Notes: generated from the sequence alone by a model not told the origin. 64,000 nucleotides of DNA from Tulasnella sp. 424 (GCA_019633425.1 WSUB01000093.1:62001-126000); one strand, 5' to 3'. Shown: positions 12,611 through 25,202, counted from the stretch's first letter. A program made the numbers and translations.

Positions 12611-13539
12611 ATGCCGCAGCTACCTCCCGTCCCTCCAGGCTTTCCTGTTGACCTCCCAAACCTCCCTCCGTCAGCCGACCCTCCTGTCGCGGCCGATTGG
12701 ACCGCCATCCGTGTCCATCAAGCTGCCGTACTCGCCGCTCGAACTACCTTTGGTGAAACGAACGCCGTGCGGGAAGCGCTTGCAGAATGCGAGCTGTATA
12801 AGGTCCGCTTGGGGATCGCATCATCCAGTGAGACGGTAGCAGTCCTGCCCTTACAGTATGTTTTTGACTTGCTCCCAAGCCCCGATGATTGCGGCGGTAG
12901 TGCAGCCCGCCGCCGAGCAGTTCACCCCGATGCAACTAGCGCAAATCAACGGGCTTCTGGCACCCCTTACCGCACAAATTGGACAAGTTGCCGCACAAAT
13001 TGGCCAAGTTACTGAACAAGTCGGCCAAGTTACTGCACAAGTCGGCCAAGTTACTGCACAAGTCGGCCAACTTGGCGAAGCCACTGCACAAGTAAACAAC
13101 CGGCTTGATGAAGTGCGGGATAGTCTACAAATACTTTGTCACCACGCCATGGCGGGGGGTGTCCGGGTGCGTCTCCATGCTTTTTTCTCTCCCTGAGAAT
13201 GATCACCATCTCAACGGACTCACAGCGAGACAATAACGATCGGGCCGACGGCCATCCGGAGGGCTACGAGCCCCTGCAGCTCGTTAACGGCGAATGGCCT
13301 GAAGATGTGAGCCGGATTGCGTGACCCTAAGCATCCTTTGACTAATCCTGGACTCCTGCTAGGTCGGTTTACCGGACCTACAGAATGCCCAAAGCTTCCG
13401 AGATCTTCCACAAAATGCGCTGAATGCTTACATCATCGGTTATGGAGGATTGGCTGCGATGAATGCTCAACGGCATGTCAAACTTAACAGCCTTGCGAGA
13501 CATATAGGCTGTACAGCTGTCTTTGGCCCAGCTGACTAG
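12611..13539 (+). CDS. Hypothetical coiled-coil repeat protein
   Basis: Four exons are supported by splice sites and continuous frame: 12611-12827, 12880-13166, 13226-13306 and 13363-13539, with introns of 52, 59 and 56 nt. The protein opens MPQLPPVPPGFPVDLPN, a Pro-rich leader. A central run of near-identical heptads (AQIGQVA / EQVGQVT type) spans about 12970-13090 and should form an amphipathic helix. After it come RRDNNDRADGHPEGYEPL, NGEWPED and an Ala/Leu-rich C-terminal segment ending VFGPAD. No enzyme motif, signal peptide or membrane segment is visible. The C-terminal layout (arg-rich joint, NGEWPED, LPxL, LNAYIIGYG) recalls small uncharacterised proteins I associate with Agaricomycetes, but I cannot name a family. 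It converges with the chitin synthase gene. Confidence 0.75.
12973..13090. repeat. 21-bp coding repeat (heptad array)
   Basis: About five consecutive 21-nt units of the type attggccaagttactgcaca lie inside exon 2 of the gene at 12611-13539. They encode seven-residue units such as AQVGQVT. Two adjacent units are identical at the DNA level, which suggests recent slippage or unequal crossing over. Confidence 0.85.
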
Positions 13540-14110
13540 GATCGATAGTTTGCAAATTCACATCATCTTGGCATGTCCCGTTCCGAACACCGAGACGCCC
13601 TCGGTCGATATGAATGCAAGTGCAAGGGAACTGTGTTTATTTTGAATATAGGAAAGCAGGAACGAGGTATCATGTCGTTGCAGAGAAGGGAGAGAGAAAA
13701 AAAGAGTCCGTAGAATCGTATATAGGTACTTTAAGGGAACTTAGGTCCAGACTGTAAAGGAAAGCAGAGCAAACGAGCACGAGTGCGTAAAATGATCAGA
13801 AAAGAGAGGCGAAAAAGAAATGTGCCATGAGCTGGATAGCAGAACGGACAGGAACTAGAATAGAAAAACGTATAGTGTCTTGGAAGGGGAAGCTCGTAGG
13901 GGAAGGGAAGAAAACAAAGCAAATACACAAACGGCGTAGACAAGTTCGAATAAGGTCATTCACAACGTCCGCAATTGAGTGGGTGCTAAAAGATGGAAGG
14001 TGGAAGGTGGAAGGCGAGAATCCAAGGTTTGGCGGGACCATATGGGGACCTCCTCCAGAACCGGTATCCCATGCCGCAGCGCCTTCAACCCCGTTATCGA
14101 TTTTGCAGCT
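13540..14110. other. Convergent intergenic region
   Basis: This stretch lies between the stop codons of the heptad-repeat gene (+) and the chitin synthase (-). It is purine-rich on the plus strand in the middle (13690-13920). A short run of ggaaggtgga-like units occurs near 13990-14015. No gene is evident. Confidence 0.5.
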
Positions 14111-17100
14111 CTACTGATACCTCGGGTCATTCCACCCTCGACTTTGGGGCGGCACTGGCGATGCTGCGCCGGGCGGAGGTCCTGCAGGTGGGCGATAGCT
14201 TGAAGGCCTTGAGCGCGGTGCCTCTTCCTGGTAAGGCTGAGCAGCATATGGCGTCGGCTCGGGTTTGGCACTATGCCTCCTCGCAGATGGTCTAGGAATG
14301 CGACGCTCGCCGGAGCTCCCGGTAGGTACTACACCTTGATCAACCAAACTGACGCCTCTATTCTTCGCGGGTGTTGGGGGAGCGAGATCGTCCTGCAAAT
14401 CGTTGTAGAAACCAGCCGAGGGAGAAGCAGCCTGGGGCAGTGAGTACCGATAAGGGTTCGGGGTCTCTCCGGGATAGTTGTTAGCCGCCACATTCCCATG
14501 ACGAACTCCTTGCTGTTGAGCGATGACAGCGGCCACGTTCACGCCGCTTGGTTGTGGAGAGGTGTACCGTTCCCGGGACGAAGGTGCATGTTCCGTTGAG
14601 GATGTTTGCTCGTCTTGCCCTGCCGCGTTATCCGCAGGCGACGGGATCAACCGATGATTGGAGCCAGTGTCGTACACGTTGTAAGGTTCTTCATCTACTC
14701 GGGTGGCACTCGACACCGGGGATCCATCCCGCCCGAATTTGGTCCGGGGCGGCATTGCGACCGATAATGGAGCAGGCAACATCAAATCACCACGGGACCG
14801 GTAATGAGGAGAGTTGGCGGCCTCTGAATCGAATCCCATAGGCGGGTTCCCAAACGGTAAGCCCCGGGAAGCAAACGCATCCGATACCTCGCTTCCCGAA
14901 ACGACGCTGAACCTCCGACTTTCCCTAAATAGGATCCGACAGAGAAGTCAGCACATCTCGTACTTATGAATTTGTGCCTCGGGGTGGGAGGCGATTTAAA
15001 AAGTGACACACGTACCTCCTCGGTGTGTCTGCGCCCGTACCAGTCCTCTGGATAACGTCGCCATAGGTGGAGTCTCGTGAGTGGGTGCCACTCTTGAACC
15101 TTCGGTCCCTCTCGAACTCGGCCCATCTCTTCATGACAATGTGGCTTGAGTCGAACTCGCCGTCCTTATCACCATGCTTATCATCACCGGCCTTTTCGCC
15201 CGCAACCATACGAGTTTGACCCCATGAGAAATCGTCGAAATGCCAGAAGGCGTAAGCTGGCAGGACGGCGTTCCAAATCGGTAGCGACAGGAGATAGATC
15301 AACATCCACCCGAGGTATTCGACCTTCCTCGATGTGACGACGATAAGGAGACCTGGTAGACCGAGAATGATGGCGAGAAGGATAAGAGGGATGATGGGCT
15401 TCTCCTTCGTGGAGGGGAGAACGGCATAGATGATGAGGTAGAGAGTGAACGAGATAGCAGCGGGAAGCACCAAAGTACCAGCCAACTCCATGAAGACGAC
15501 GAACTGCATCGAGAAGCAGAAGGTTCCGCAAAGGTCTCTGACGAGCAGCAGCTCAGCCAAGTTGTGGACGGTCGAGTTGATCCATCGTCGGCGTTGAGAG
15601 AGAAGGACGCTGAAGGTATCCGGAACGATCGTCTTGCAAACAGCCTGGGGACAGAAGACCATCTTGCGCTTGGGGAAGGTCTTGAGCATGAGCGTCGTTA
15701 GGTATCGATCCTCTCCAAGAAGAAGCAAGTTCTTCTTGTGCAGCGTGTCGACGATGTTCTCCGAGTAGTGCTCGACGATGTCAGGGTTGGCGAGGATGGG
15801 GACCCAGAATCCTTCTCTGCCCTTGGGAGCCTTGATACGATACATACTGAAACAACCGGGAAGACAGGTGACACCGCCGAACATAGACTCGAAAGCCTTG
15901 GTAAGATGATGCGAGATGTAGTACTCGAAGACTGTTTCAGAAATGACCGAGACGTTAGCAATCTTTCTCCAAGTCTTTGCACTAGGTCACACCCACCTTG
16001 GATCATCGTAACCCAGGTCTCTGCCTTGTTCGCAATCTTGGTCTCTCCGCAAAGTCCCATAATCTCCTCGTCGTGTGACATGCAAGCAACCATTCGAGAC
16101 AACGAGTCGGGGAAGACCTTGGTATCGGCATCCACGCACAAGACGATCTCGTATTGATCCGGGCTGATTCCAGTCGCCCTCCAAATCGAATTGAAGAACT
16201 CGTACTCGAAAGTCGTCATACGTTCGTCGAACAGAACCTTTTGCAAGAAGGCCATGAGGACGATTTGAGAGTCTCGTTTGCCGCGGTTACCAGGTTTGGC
16301 CTCGTTCGCTTCCAGTGGGTTGCCGACCTTGGCGACTAGGACCATGGGTACGCGTTGTTGCTTGCTAGGCTCGGTGGTCGCATCATCATAGGCGTAGAAT
16401 CCAGCGTAGACCTTGGCCATGTTGTGGCGCTTGTGACCATCGGCAATGGCGACGTATGAGTGGGCCTGGACCTCCGAAGGATCGATGACGAAATCCTTCA
16501 TCATGGTCAACACAATCTCGGGCGTGGTCATGGTGTTTCCGGATCCCTTGACCATACCGTCGGCAATGACCATGATGAGCTTGTGGCTGTTCGGATAGCT
16601 TGTCGTTGCGAGCGAGTCGATAGTGGTTCGGAGACCTTCCACGGATTCGGAGTAAGCGGTGACGAGACAGATGGTATGAGCGAGGGGGTAGCCATAAGGC
16701 TGGAAATCCGGGGGTGGTTGAGTGATGACGCCTTTAGCGAGGGGGTAGGGGCAGCCTGAGCCGAGGTTAGGATCCGAGGAACCGTATCGTCCGTCTCCAA
16801 GAGAGGTTGAACTCCTGGATCCGCGATAAGCCGGGCTATCGACACCAAGGAACGTCTTCGACCCAAAGCCAACAGGGCTACTGGCTCCAAACCGGGCAGG
16901 CGACCCGAGCACCGTCGGTGGTCTCGCAGGGGGCTTGCCAGGGACTTGATTGTCGGCTTTGCTAAACCGGGACTGCGTAGGGAAGAACTGGGTCTTCCTC
17001 TTCTCGTTCCAGTTGGACGCTCCCTGTTTGACGGTTGGGCGGTAGCCTGCCGGAGCGGCCGAATGAATGTTGTCCGTCCAATCCTCAATCTCCCGTGCGC

Positions 17101-19166
17101 GAGCCATCCTTTGCTGGTACGTCTCCTCCCCGAAGGAGCCCAGCCTCCATGAGACGAACCAACCAAAGATGACGGCCATGAAGAACTTGATGGCCACGAC
17201 ACCGATGATGAACACCAACGAGACGTACAAGACGACCTCGGAAGCGACGCATCCAATGGAGCGAGTGTCGACGAATCCAACGGTGACGATATCCTGCAAG
17301 CAGGCTCCGATGTCCTTGTGCCCGTTCCTCAAGAACCACATGCTTAGGTCCTTTCCGTTGAAGGTACCGTTCTTGGCCTTGAATTGGTCGAACAGAGGCG
17401 GGTAGGTGACCTGGCTCTTATCGAGCCAGTTGAGAAGGCTGAAGTCCAAGATCGAGCTCTCGTATACGGCCAAGTTGCGGTTGGAGTTGCGCACGTCGTC
17501 CCAAGTATAGTAGACCTGAGCGCTCTTCTTCAATTGAGCAAACTGCTGCCTGCCCGCCGGCTTGGTGTGGCAGTTCTTGCTAGAGTCGTATCCACTGAGG
17601 TTTGGTCCGGTCTGGCCGTACTGGTCATAGAGATTGCAAGGGAAGTACCATCCGAGATTCTTTTTCGAGTCGACGGCGATGCTGGATCCGTTAGCGATGG
17701 TGATGAGACCCGTGCAACGCTGGTTGACGTTTTGGAAGAGGAAACTGGCATCCATTCCGCCGGCATTGTACTGCTCGAACAGAGGGTTGGTCTGACCGGT
17801 GAACGAGCCTGAGACGGCAGGGTGTTTCCAAGCGCCCAAGTCGTAGGCGTATCCGTGAACGATGAGGAAGCTCTTGCCTATGTTTCCAGTTTGGACTCGA
17901 GTACCGGGATCTTTGCAGACGGTTTGAGTGAAGCCGAACGTGATGAAACCGACTCCGGCCATCATGCTGAGGATGATCGACACCAATCCCATCTTCTCTC
18001 GCCAAGCACGTTGCTGCTCTGGCGTCTTGATGCCTGGGGTGGGAAAATGATTAACACTTTGTGGCAGGGTGACGCCAAAATTAGGCCCGCAGCCACACTC
18101 ACCGAAAACGCTTAGGAGAGCCCCAGGCAAACATGCAGTGATCACATAACAATACATCACCCAGGCATCCACAGGTCCAGGAATAGAACTGAAGAACCGC
18201 TTCTTCCCTCCTTCGGGTGTCTCGGACTTTTCTTTGCGGCGGAGAGTCTTTCTGGACTTGAAGCGAGCGAGTCCAGTTGGGGCTGCATCAGGAGCATCCT
18301 CCTCTCGGGCCAACACCGATTTGCCCCGGCGCAGTGAGATTTGAGGGGCATTGCCAGTGGCTGAAAATGGAACCCAGTCAGAATCTTGCGATCAATCGAG
18401 TAAGATGTGTCCGGAGGCGGTCCGGGGCAAAGGGGGGTGTGGAAATGCTCGCGGAAGGATGGGGCAACACGGAAAGAGGCGAAACGTGGGTTCGAAGCTG
18501 AACCGGCGCCAACAGCGAAATGATCGCCTGCGGTCTCAGTGACCCTTTGGAACGATGCCGCCCGGTTGAAGACGGAATGAGAAATGGTCCGGCATCGTGT
18601 TCGCAGCCTCGCAGACCGGATGAATGGTTGAACGCGGTCCGCGCGCACGATGACGAACAGGGGAGGGTGGAGAAAAAAGGATGCTCCCTCGTGGCAACGC
18701 ATCACCCAGCGCTCGCCCCCAATGAAAGATGAAGGGGAGAAAACTAACCTGAAGGCATGACGCCCAGGGCATCGTTTTCCATCTGTACAGCATGATTGCG
18801 GTAGTAGTACTGGCGGTGGTTGGGATCGATGCGCTCCCTATCCGGTCGAACCAAACTCTTCTTCCTCTTCACATCGGCGGGGTTGAGTCCGCCGCCGGAC
18901 TCGATGTGGCCCACGTCGTCGGCATGAGATTGATACGAGAGGGAGTTGTAGGAGTCGTACTGTGTGTTGGCTGGATCACCGTACTTGCCGTCGCCGGCGG
19001 GAGACTGTAAGCCTTGACCTGCGTAACCTCCGCCTCCGTTGCGATCTGCCGAGTCTTGGAAAGTAACTGCTGATGAGGGATCACGTTTTGCGTTTGGGCG
19101 TGACGACTGAGGTTGCTGAGCGTTTGAGAAGCGAGAAGGGGGAGTTGCGCGAGGGGGTCTGTCCAT
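14111..19166 (-). CDS. Chitin synthase, class IV (Chs3-like)
   Basis: Five exons on the minus strand start at ATG 19166 ([10 protein letters not shown]). The order is: disordered N-terminus; KSRKTLRR basic patch; first membrane block ([20 protein letters not shown], then [17 protein letters not shown]); a cytochrome-b5-like segment ([17 protein letters not shown]); a second membrane helix before the catalytic region. The glycosyltransferase-2 core has CVDADTKVF, then [27 protein letters not shown] and the hallmark [10 protein letters not shown], followed by three or more membrane helices. The b5-like segment and domain order point to class IV. Introns include 18034-18102 (69 nt, stop-free in frame) and one between GTG at about 16005 and CAG at about 15935. 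The C-terminal tail past [10 protein letters not shown] is unusually long, Pro/Ser-rich, ending WNDPRYQ. It makes cell-wall chitin from UDP-GlcNAc at the plasma membrane. Confidence 0.93.
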
Positions 19167-21719
19167 CGCTGTGTGCAGTAAAGTGGAGGGTATTGGAATG
19201 GATCAGTTCATGCAGTGAGTAGAGTACTGGTCGTCTATGGGTGGGTGAGGAGAGGGAGGGAAGGGAGGGAGAGGTGGAATGCGATGGGATATGAGGGAGA
19301 GAGCGTATTCAAAGGTGCCAGGCGAGAACAGAACGAAAACCGGACACACAGCGAAACAGTCGGAGTTTGAAACACCTCCTTTGGTCTCGAGTGTCCGGGG
19401 GCCCCCTTCAACGTTCGACAACCAAACCAACCAAGCACAAGCCACACCCCCAATCGTCGTCATCGTCAATATCATCGTATCCAACGTCGTCTGGCATGTA
19501 TTTGATGTCGATTAGCATGTAGCTCTACTCGCTACTCGATAAGAGCGTTGCTGCCGACCAAGGCAGATCCCCCGAACACCCGTGAGAATATCAAGAGAGA
19601 CATAAGCTGTGGCGTTCCTCGCACACATGATATGTACAGCCTGTGCTCGGAGGATCATCCAAGAGGCTGGAAACACCGTCTGCGCGCAATGCGCTGCGAT
19701 CTGATACCTGAAAATGCCGTTGCACAGATGCTGATGAAAGGGTCTTGGCACTGACTTGGAACTGCCGACGAAGCCGAAAGGTTCCACACCCTGTGGCCAG
19801 TCCCGCAATGCGTCATCTCCACTTCCCCTTCTTTTCTTCTCCGTCTGGGCCATCACGACTCACGGGAGCGTTGTGAAGGACGGCCATCCCCAAAGATAGA
19901 AACAATATTCTCTTGGCCTGCAAAACGTGTTCATTTTTCACTGTGGCTTCGCTTTCAACCTTGCACTCTATCACTTGCACTAACCCCAGATTCTTCACAC
20001 GTGGTGGACAATCACAGACTGATGCAATTCCGTTTAAGCTTGACGCTTTTTGTTAGACCGGACCTCAGCTGCCTCAATAGAATCGGAAGTCGCTTACATG
20101 ACTTCCGACTTTGTTACGTCTCGAAGCCTTTCCCAGACCTTCCAATCCTCGTTGTAACTTGCCTTTCAGGGACTCATCCGTCGGTGTTCGAGAGCGTCGC
20201 CAGCCTCAAGGAAACGCCCCTCATATGCCGAAAAGCATCCATCAGCCCTTAACCCTCCTTGCCTGACGCCCATCATTTCACGGCACGGATCACTTTCGCA
20301 GTGCCGAACTGGCCCAGAAATAGGTTCCTCGCCAGCCGCCAAGATGGGGAACTTACTCGACTTATATGCGTTAAAAAACTATGAACCAACCAAATCTTGA
20401 GGAATCCTCGGTCAGGGACAAAAAAAACTCAGAAATTAGGCAGTTTGGCGCCACCCTCGTTCATATAAGCTCGAAGCAGCCTCTGCCGATTTTTATGCCA
20501 TGTTTAGGTGGCATACGTCGGGCTCACAGTGGACGATCCCCGTTGACGCCAGCGAAATCAGCGGGGCTCCGGATCAGGGAATTTCAGCTAATCCGCTTTA
20601 CACCCTCGCCGGACCTCCTTCGATCAAAGGGCGCTGGATGGGCTTCTTTTGGCGCAGACAGTTTCAATACGCACTCGGCGTGGTCGTATCTTAAAGCTCA
20701 ACAGAGCATAAATCCAGCGAGCTGATTCACTGATCACTCTCCCCTCCTCGCTCTGATATGCCAAACTTGCTACCCCTCCCTCGCAATGAATTGAGACCGG
20801 CAGCTTTCAAACTGCATTCAACATCCATAAATTTGGTTGGGCAGCTATCCCAAGCAAGACGCCCACGAATTGCGGCTTGCTCAGGCCGAGCCTCGAGGTC
20901 GCTCGGCCTGACGCCGACCCCAGAACGCGACTTGTGATTCTCCAAATAATTCCCATTTTACAGTAAACGAAGGTTCCGTTTTCATCCGAGCTCTCGAAAG
21001 CTTCTAGATGAGCTGAACGAGATTCAAGGCCAATACTTTGTCATCCTCGCCGCGAAAGCTCCAATAGGAACGAAGGAGTACTGTACAAGACTTCTAGCAT
21101 CTTAGCGATGCACCCGCCAGAACTAGTAAATATGTCTCGGAGCTCCACAACATCATAGGCATGTGTACGATGGGCAAAGGGCTGTGTTCTAAAATTGCGA
21201 GTTTCGTGCCGGTTCCAGCCAAGCCAAGCGCCGATCCGGCGTGAAAGCCATCTTGCATTTCCTCATTTCAGAGAGGGCTAGCCTCATACAGAACGAGGAT
21301 CGATAGAGGATGTGGCTGCCTTGGTGGAGCAGGTCCTCTGGTACCGCTTGCCGAAGTGGCTGATTCTCTTTCGGCACCTTTGCTCGTCTTTATCAATCAT
21401 TCAACTCTTTTTTTGCGTCATTCATTGCATTTGAAGCCTCTAAATGAGACCTGGCCTACAAGGGGATTGATTTCTATGCTCCCCGTTTGTTATCGTGGTA
21501 GCCTCACCACCAGCGCCCACCTGACCATCCAGATCTGTGAACCTAATATGTTTGACGAACGTTGTAACCCGGAGGATGTACACAGATGCACCCTTGGCCC
21601 GCCGAGTTGTTCCGTAGCGTGAATGACCCACCTGATCAGGCGAGATCCAGGACTCGCATTTTCTACTAGATCGTACTAACCCCCTCCCCCCCTCCAATTC
21701 ACCCAGATACTTCAATTCC
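19167..21719. other. Intergenic region upstream of chitin synthase
   Basis: About 2.5 kb without a supportable gene. Short frames exist on both strands but none has a motif or plausible exon chain. The part next to 19166 should carry the chitin synthase promoter and leader. No tRNA-like folding was recognised. Confidence 0.5.
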
Positions 21720-22113
21720 CTCACCTCGACCAGCCCAATGAAAGCAATTGTTCGAGTCTGCTATGTGCATTCTTCCACTCCCTCAGATCTCCGTTTCGTC
21801 GCACTGGCGCCAGTTGGGTTTGGTCTGCTCGACTATAGCTGAAACCCTACAGCTACTAAAACGGTAAAGAAGTAGCTGTTAAATATCCCACCTCTTAATG
21901 TGGGAAAACGCGACCTTTGCCCTGATTCCGCTTACTCAAGTCGATGACCTACGACGTGTCCAAATATAGGGATACTCGAAATCGCTCCGAAAGGATCTAT
22001 GCCAATCAAAGCCTACTGCCCAGTCTTGCTAATTTCAACGTATCGATCTATTTGAACGTGATTTTTACAACCAAATGAGAAACCACTTATCCCTCATTGC
22101 TTATTTGGAGTAA

Positions 22114-22230
22114 TGTCCCACCTGTCGTACCTTGTACAGCCTTGTCGCACATCGTATTTTACTCCGTTGTCGCATTTTTGTACGCCTTGTCGCACCTGTG
22201 TTCTCTACTCCCTTGTAGCACATTGTACCC
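22114..22230. promoter_or_regulatory. Cluster of TTGTCGC-type repeats upstream of MFS copy 1
   Basis: Within about 120 nt there are at least five short direct near-repeats of the form (C)TTGTCGCAC/TTGTAGCAC/TTGTACG, spaced roughly 20-25 nt. The same cluster, with substitutions, is in the matching place upstream of MFS copy 2 (25203-25310). The arrangement looks like a set of binding sites for one regulator. It is an inference from spacing and conservation; no known factor is assigned. Confidence 0.4.
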
Positions 22231-22435
22231 CACTCGGTGGAAGTGAGAACGTTTCCTATGGATCAGACGACAGTTCGATTGGGGTGATTTGGTCTCACGA
22301 GTGGGTGCTCGACCTCGACTTTGTATCGGGGACCACGAGAATACCCAACACGGATGAAGGGTCGTTCCCCAAAGCTTGACCACTTTCACTCTGACATGGT
22401 CGTGTAGGAGCGAAGGAGAACAATGTTTTTGCACC

Positions 22436-22449
22436 TGCCGAACTCGGCA
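22436..22449. promoter_or_regulatory. Palindrome TGCCGA-N2-TCGGCA upstream of MFS copy 1
   Basis: A perfect inverted repeat of six bases around a 2-nt spacer (AC), 180 nt before the start codon of the first transporter. The equivalent site in copy 2 keeps both arms and changes only the spacer (AA). CCG-N4-CGG geometry suits a dimeric Zn2Cys6 factor, a class that often controls fungal drug transporters. Confidence 0.45.
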
Positions 22450-22628
22450 AGTGGTCATACCGTTTACCACACCCGGCGTCCGGGCCTCGGTCATGACCCG
22501 GTGCCGGCTCGGTCTTTGAGAGTCAAGGCTCCATCCATCACCGAGCCTCGGTCGGCGAATTATGCTTAAAGGAACCTCAAAGGTTCACGTCTGGACATGT
22601 CGTCTCCCCCATACGAACTCATTCTACC

Positions 22629-24724
22629 ATGAGTGTCTCCACCCCAGATCCCCAACCTCCCGTACCGGACGCTCCATCAGTTCCTTCACAGCAGTCAGCC
22701 CCGACCCCGGCGCCACCGTTCTCAGCCTTTACGAAGCGTGAGAAATGGATTATTGTCGTGATGGCAGGCGTGGCTGGTATATTTAGGTGAGTTATTCCCT
22801 TTGATTTTCATAGTAGCCACTGCGACCTGACCATACGCCCATCGTGCACCTAACTTAGTCCCATCTCCGGCTCCATTTACTTCCCCGCGATCCCAACCAT
22901 AGCCAAAGACTTCAACACGTCCATCAGCGTAATCAATCTGACTGTCACCGTGTATATGATTGCCCAAGGTGTTTGTAAGTCGTCGATAGTTTTAGGACCT
23001 AATACTTGCCTTTGACGTACATGCATTCTTGTCTTTGTAGCCCCCGTCATCTGGGCTCCACTTGCGGACGTGTATGGTCGAAGACCAGTTTTCATCGGTG
23101 AGTTAGTCAATTAGCCAAGCTGAACCAAGGCTGATACTAGCCTTCTCTAGCATGTCTCTCCCTCCTTGCGGCATCGTGCGTAGCTTTAGCGGTCATCCCG
23201 ACTAGTGCATGGTGGCTTCTGCTCGTACTTAGAATATTCCAGTCTTCTGGATCGGCGAGCACGATTGCCCTTGGTGGCGGTGTCATCTCGGATATCGCAA
23301 CTCCCGCCGAGAGGGGGGGATACCTTGGGATCGTGACGCTCGGTGCCATGCTAGGGCCATGCATTGGTAAGATCCCTACCTGATTGAACTGTTACATGGA
23401 TGTTTAAACTAGACTCCCTGCAGGTCCTATTCTTGGAGGAGTTCTCGCCGGTCAATTGGGCTGGAGGTAACTTGGTCCCAGTATGATCACGCCGCCGACC
23501 TGTACTGAAGGTCTTTTTCGTGCAGATGGATTTTCTGGTTTCTGTGCATTCTTACTGGAGTTTGCTTGGTTCCCATGGTACTGTAAGTGAGGGATCACGA
23601 TCCAAGGACCGAAATCTATCCTCACCCTCGACGTTTTAGTTTCTTCCCCGAAACCCTTCGGTATATCGTTGGGGATGGTACCATTGCACCGCCTACCTGG
23701 AATCGCCCTCTTATTCCTGTCATTGCACCATGGCGACGCGTTTCTCCTGACACCGACTCCAAGCCTCCAGGCCCAGCTGCCAAACGGCCCAAGATGAATC
23801 CCCTTCCACTGTTTCGTAATCTCGACGTTCTCCTCACACTTTTTGCCGGCGGCCTTTCATATGCTCTCTTTATGACCGTACCGGCAGTCATCTCCGCCCT
23901 CTTCCAAGACGCTTATCCATACCTGACCGAAACCAAAATCGGACTGTGCTTCTTGCCACTCGGTTTTGCTGGCATTGTCAGCGGCTTCGTATCGGGCAAG
24001 ATCGCAGATCGAGTCTACAAAGCCGAACGAAGACAGTACGATGATAACCGTAAACGTCAGCTTGAAGCGGACGGCGAGAAGGTTTTGAAGGACGAAGAGG
24101 AGGAGTGGGCGGGAGACCAATTTGCTGGCTTTCCTGTCGAAAGGGCCAGACTCAAACTGTCTTTCCTGTATATTGCCTTGATGACTTTATCCTGCATCGG
24201 GTTTGGATGGTGTCTGAAAGCAAAGGTTTCCCTTGCTGGGCCATTGGTTTTTGAAGTCGGACGTAAGTTGCTCTATCGTTCCTGCTGCTTCAAGTGCACT
24301 GATAAATCCTCTTCACCCATGATAGTGGGGTGGTCTGGGATTGCCATCATGAATGGGTATCAGCTAATTCTGATCGACCTCTATCCCCGACAGGGATCGA
24401 GCGTGGTCGCTTTGGTAAGTGACCTCCAATGTGATCTCGTGCCCAATCACCACTCGGCTAATGATAATTATTGGTTGTGTGCAGAACAATGTGGTTCGTT
24501 GTACGTTAGGGGCAGTCCTCATCGCGATCATCGATCCCATCCTAAAAGCAATGGGCGTAGGATGGACCTTTGTATTCTTCGGGCTCGTTGTTGGAGTGCT
24601 TTCTCCGTTGATGACGTTTGTCGTCATATGGAGAGGCCCTAAATGGCGGAAAGCTAGGGCGAAGAAGGCTCGCCTCCTCGCAGAGGCGGAGCAAGCCAGA
24701 AACGAGACGGAGGAAAAGTCGTGA
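22629..24724 (+). CDS. MFS transporter, DHA1-type multidrug family, copy 1
   Basis: Nine exons with eight short introns start at ATG 22629 (MSVSTPDPQPPVPDAPS). A Pro/Ser-rich cytosolic N-terminus precedes the first helix. Splicing restores IFSPISGSIYFPAIPTIA, the motif A loop PLADVYGRRPVF between helices 2 and 3, and the antiporter motif C region GPILGGVLAGQLGWRWIFW. A central cytosolic loop (NRPLIPVIAPWRR...KVLKDEEEEWAGDQ) separates the two halves, and six more helices follow, ending with a basic/glutamate-rich tail (RKARAKKARLLAEAE). This layout matches proton-coupled DHA1 exporters of the Qdr/Tpo/Aqr type. The substrate is unknown. Every intron keeps frame, and I see no damage. It is the upstream member of a tandem pair; most residues match copy 2. 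Confidence 0.9.
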
Positions 24725-25202
24725 CACACCCACCTCGTCGGGCTGAATAGAGCGTTCCTTTAGAGATATCGTATGCACATGATAATTACACGATCTTTCA
24801 CTTTTCTCACCTCGACCAGCCCAATGAAAATAGTGATTCGAGCCTGCCATGTGTGAATTCTTCCACTTCCTCAGTTCTCTATCTATCGCACTGGCGGGTC
24901 TGCTCAACTATAGCTAAAACACTATAGCCGCGACAATGTTACAGAAGCAGCTGTTAAATATCCCACTTCTTCATGTGGGAAACGCGAGTTGCCCTGATTC
25001 CGCTTACTCAGGCTGATGACCTACGACTTGTCCAAATATATAGGGAAGCTCGAAATCGCTTCCCCAATGGATCTATCCCAATCGAAGCATGCTATCCAGC
25101 TTTGCTCCTCTCAGCGTACCGATATATACTTATATAAACATTTTTTTTTAATTGGCAGCCAAATGAGAAGCCTCCTATTACTCATTGCTTATTTGGAGCA
25201 AT

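Larger units (their letters stand above)
21720..24796. repeat. Tandem duplication, copy 1 (about 3.09 kb)
   Basis: The sequence from ctcacctcgaccagcccaat at 21720 recurs at 24806, an offset of 3086 nt. Similarity runs through the upstream region, the whole transporter gene and some 60 nt past its stop, fading near atgataat at about 24790. Copies are direct and adjacent, as expected from unequal crossing over or a replication-slippage tandem duplication. Both genes remain open, and promoters have diverged more than exons. Confidence 0.9.

Noticed and set aside
17085..17339. Arg/His-rich minus-strand frame inside the chitin synthase
   Set aside because: Out-of-frame shadow within a well-supported exon.
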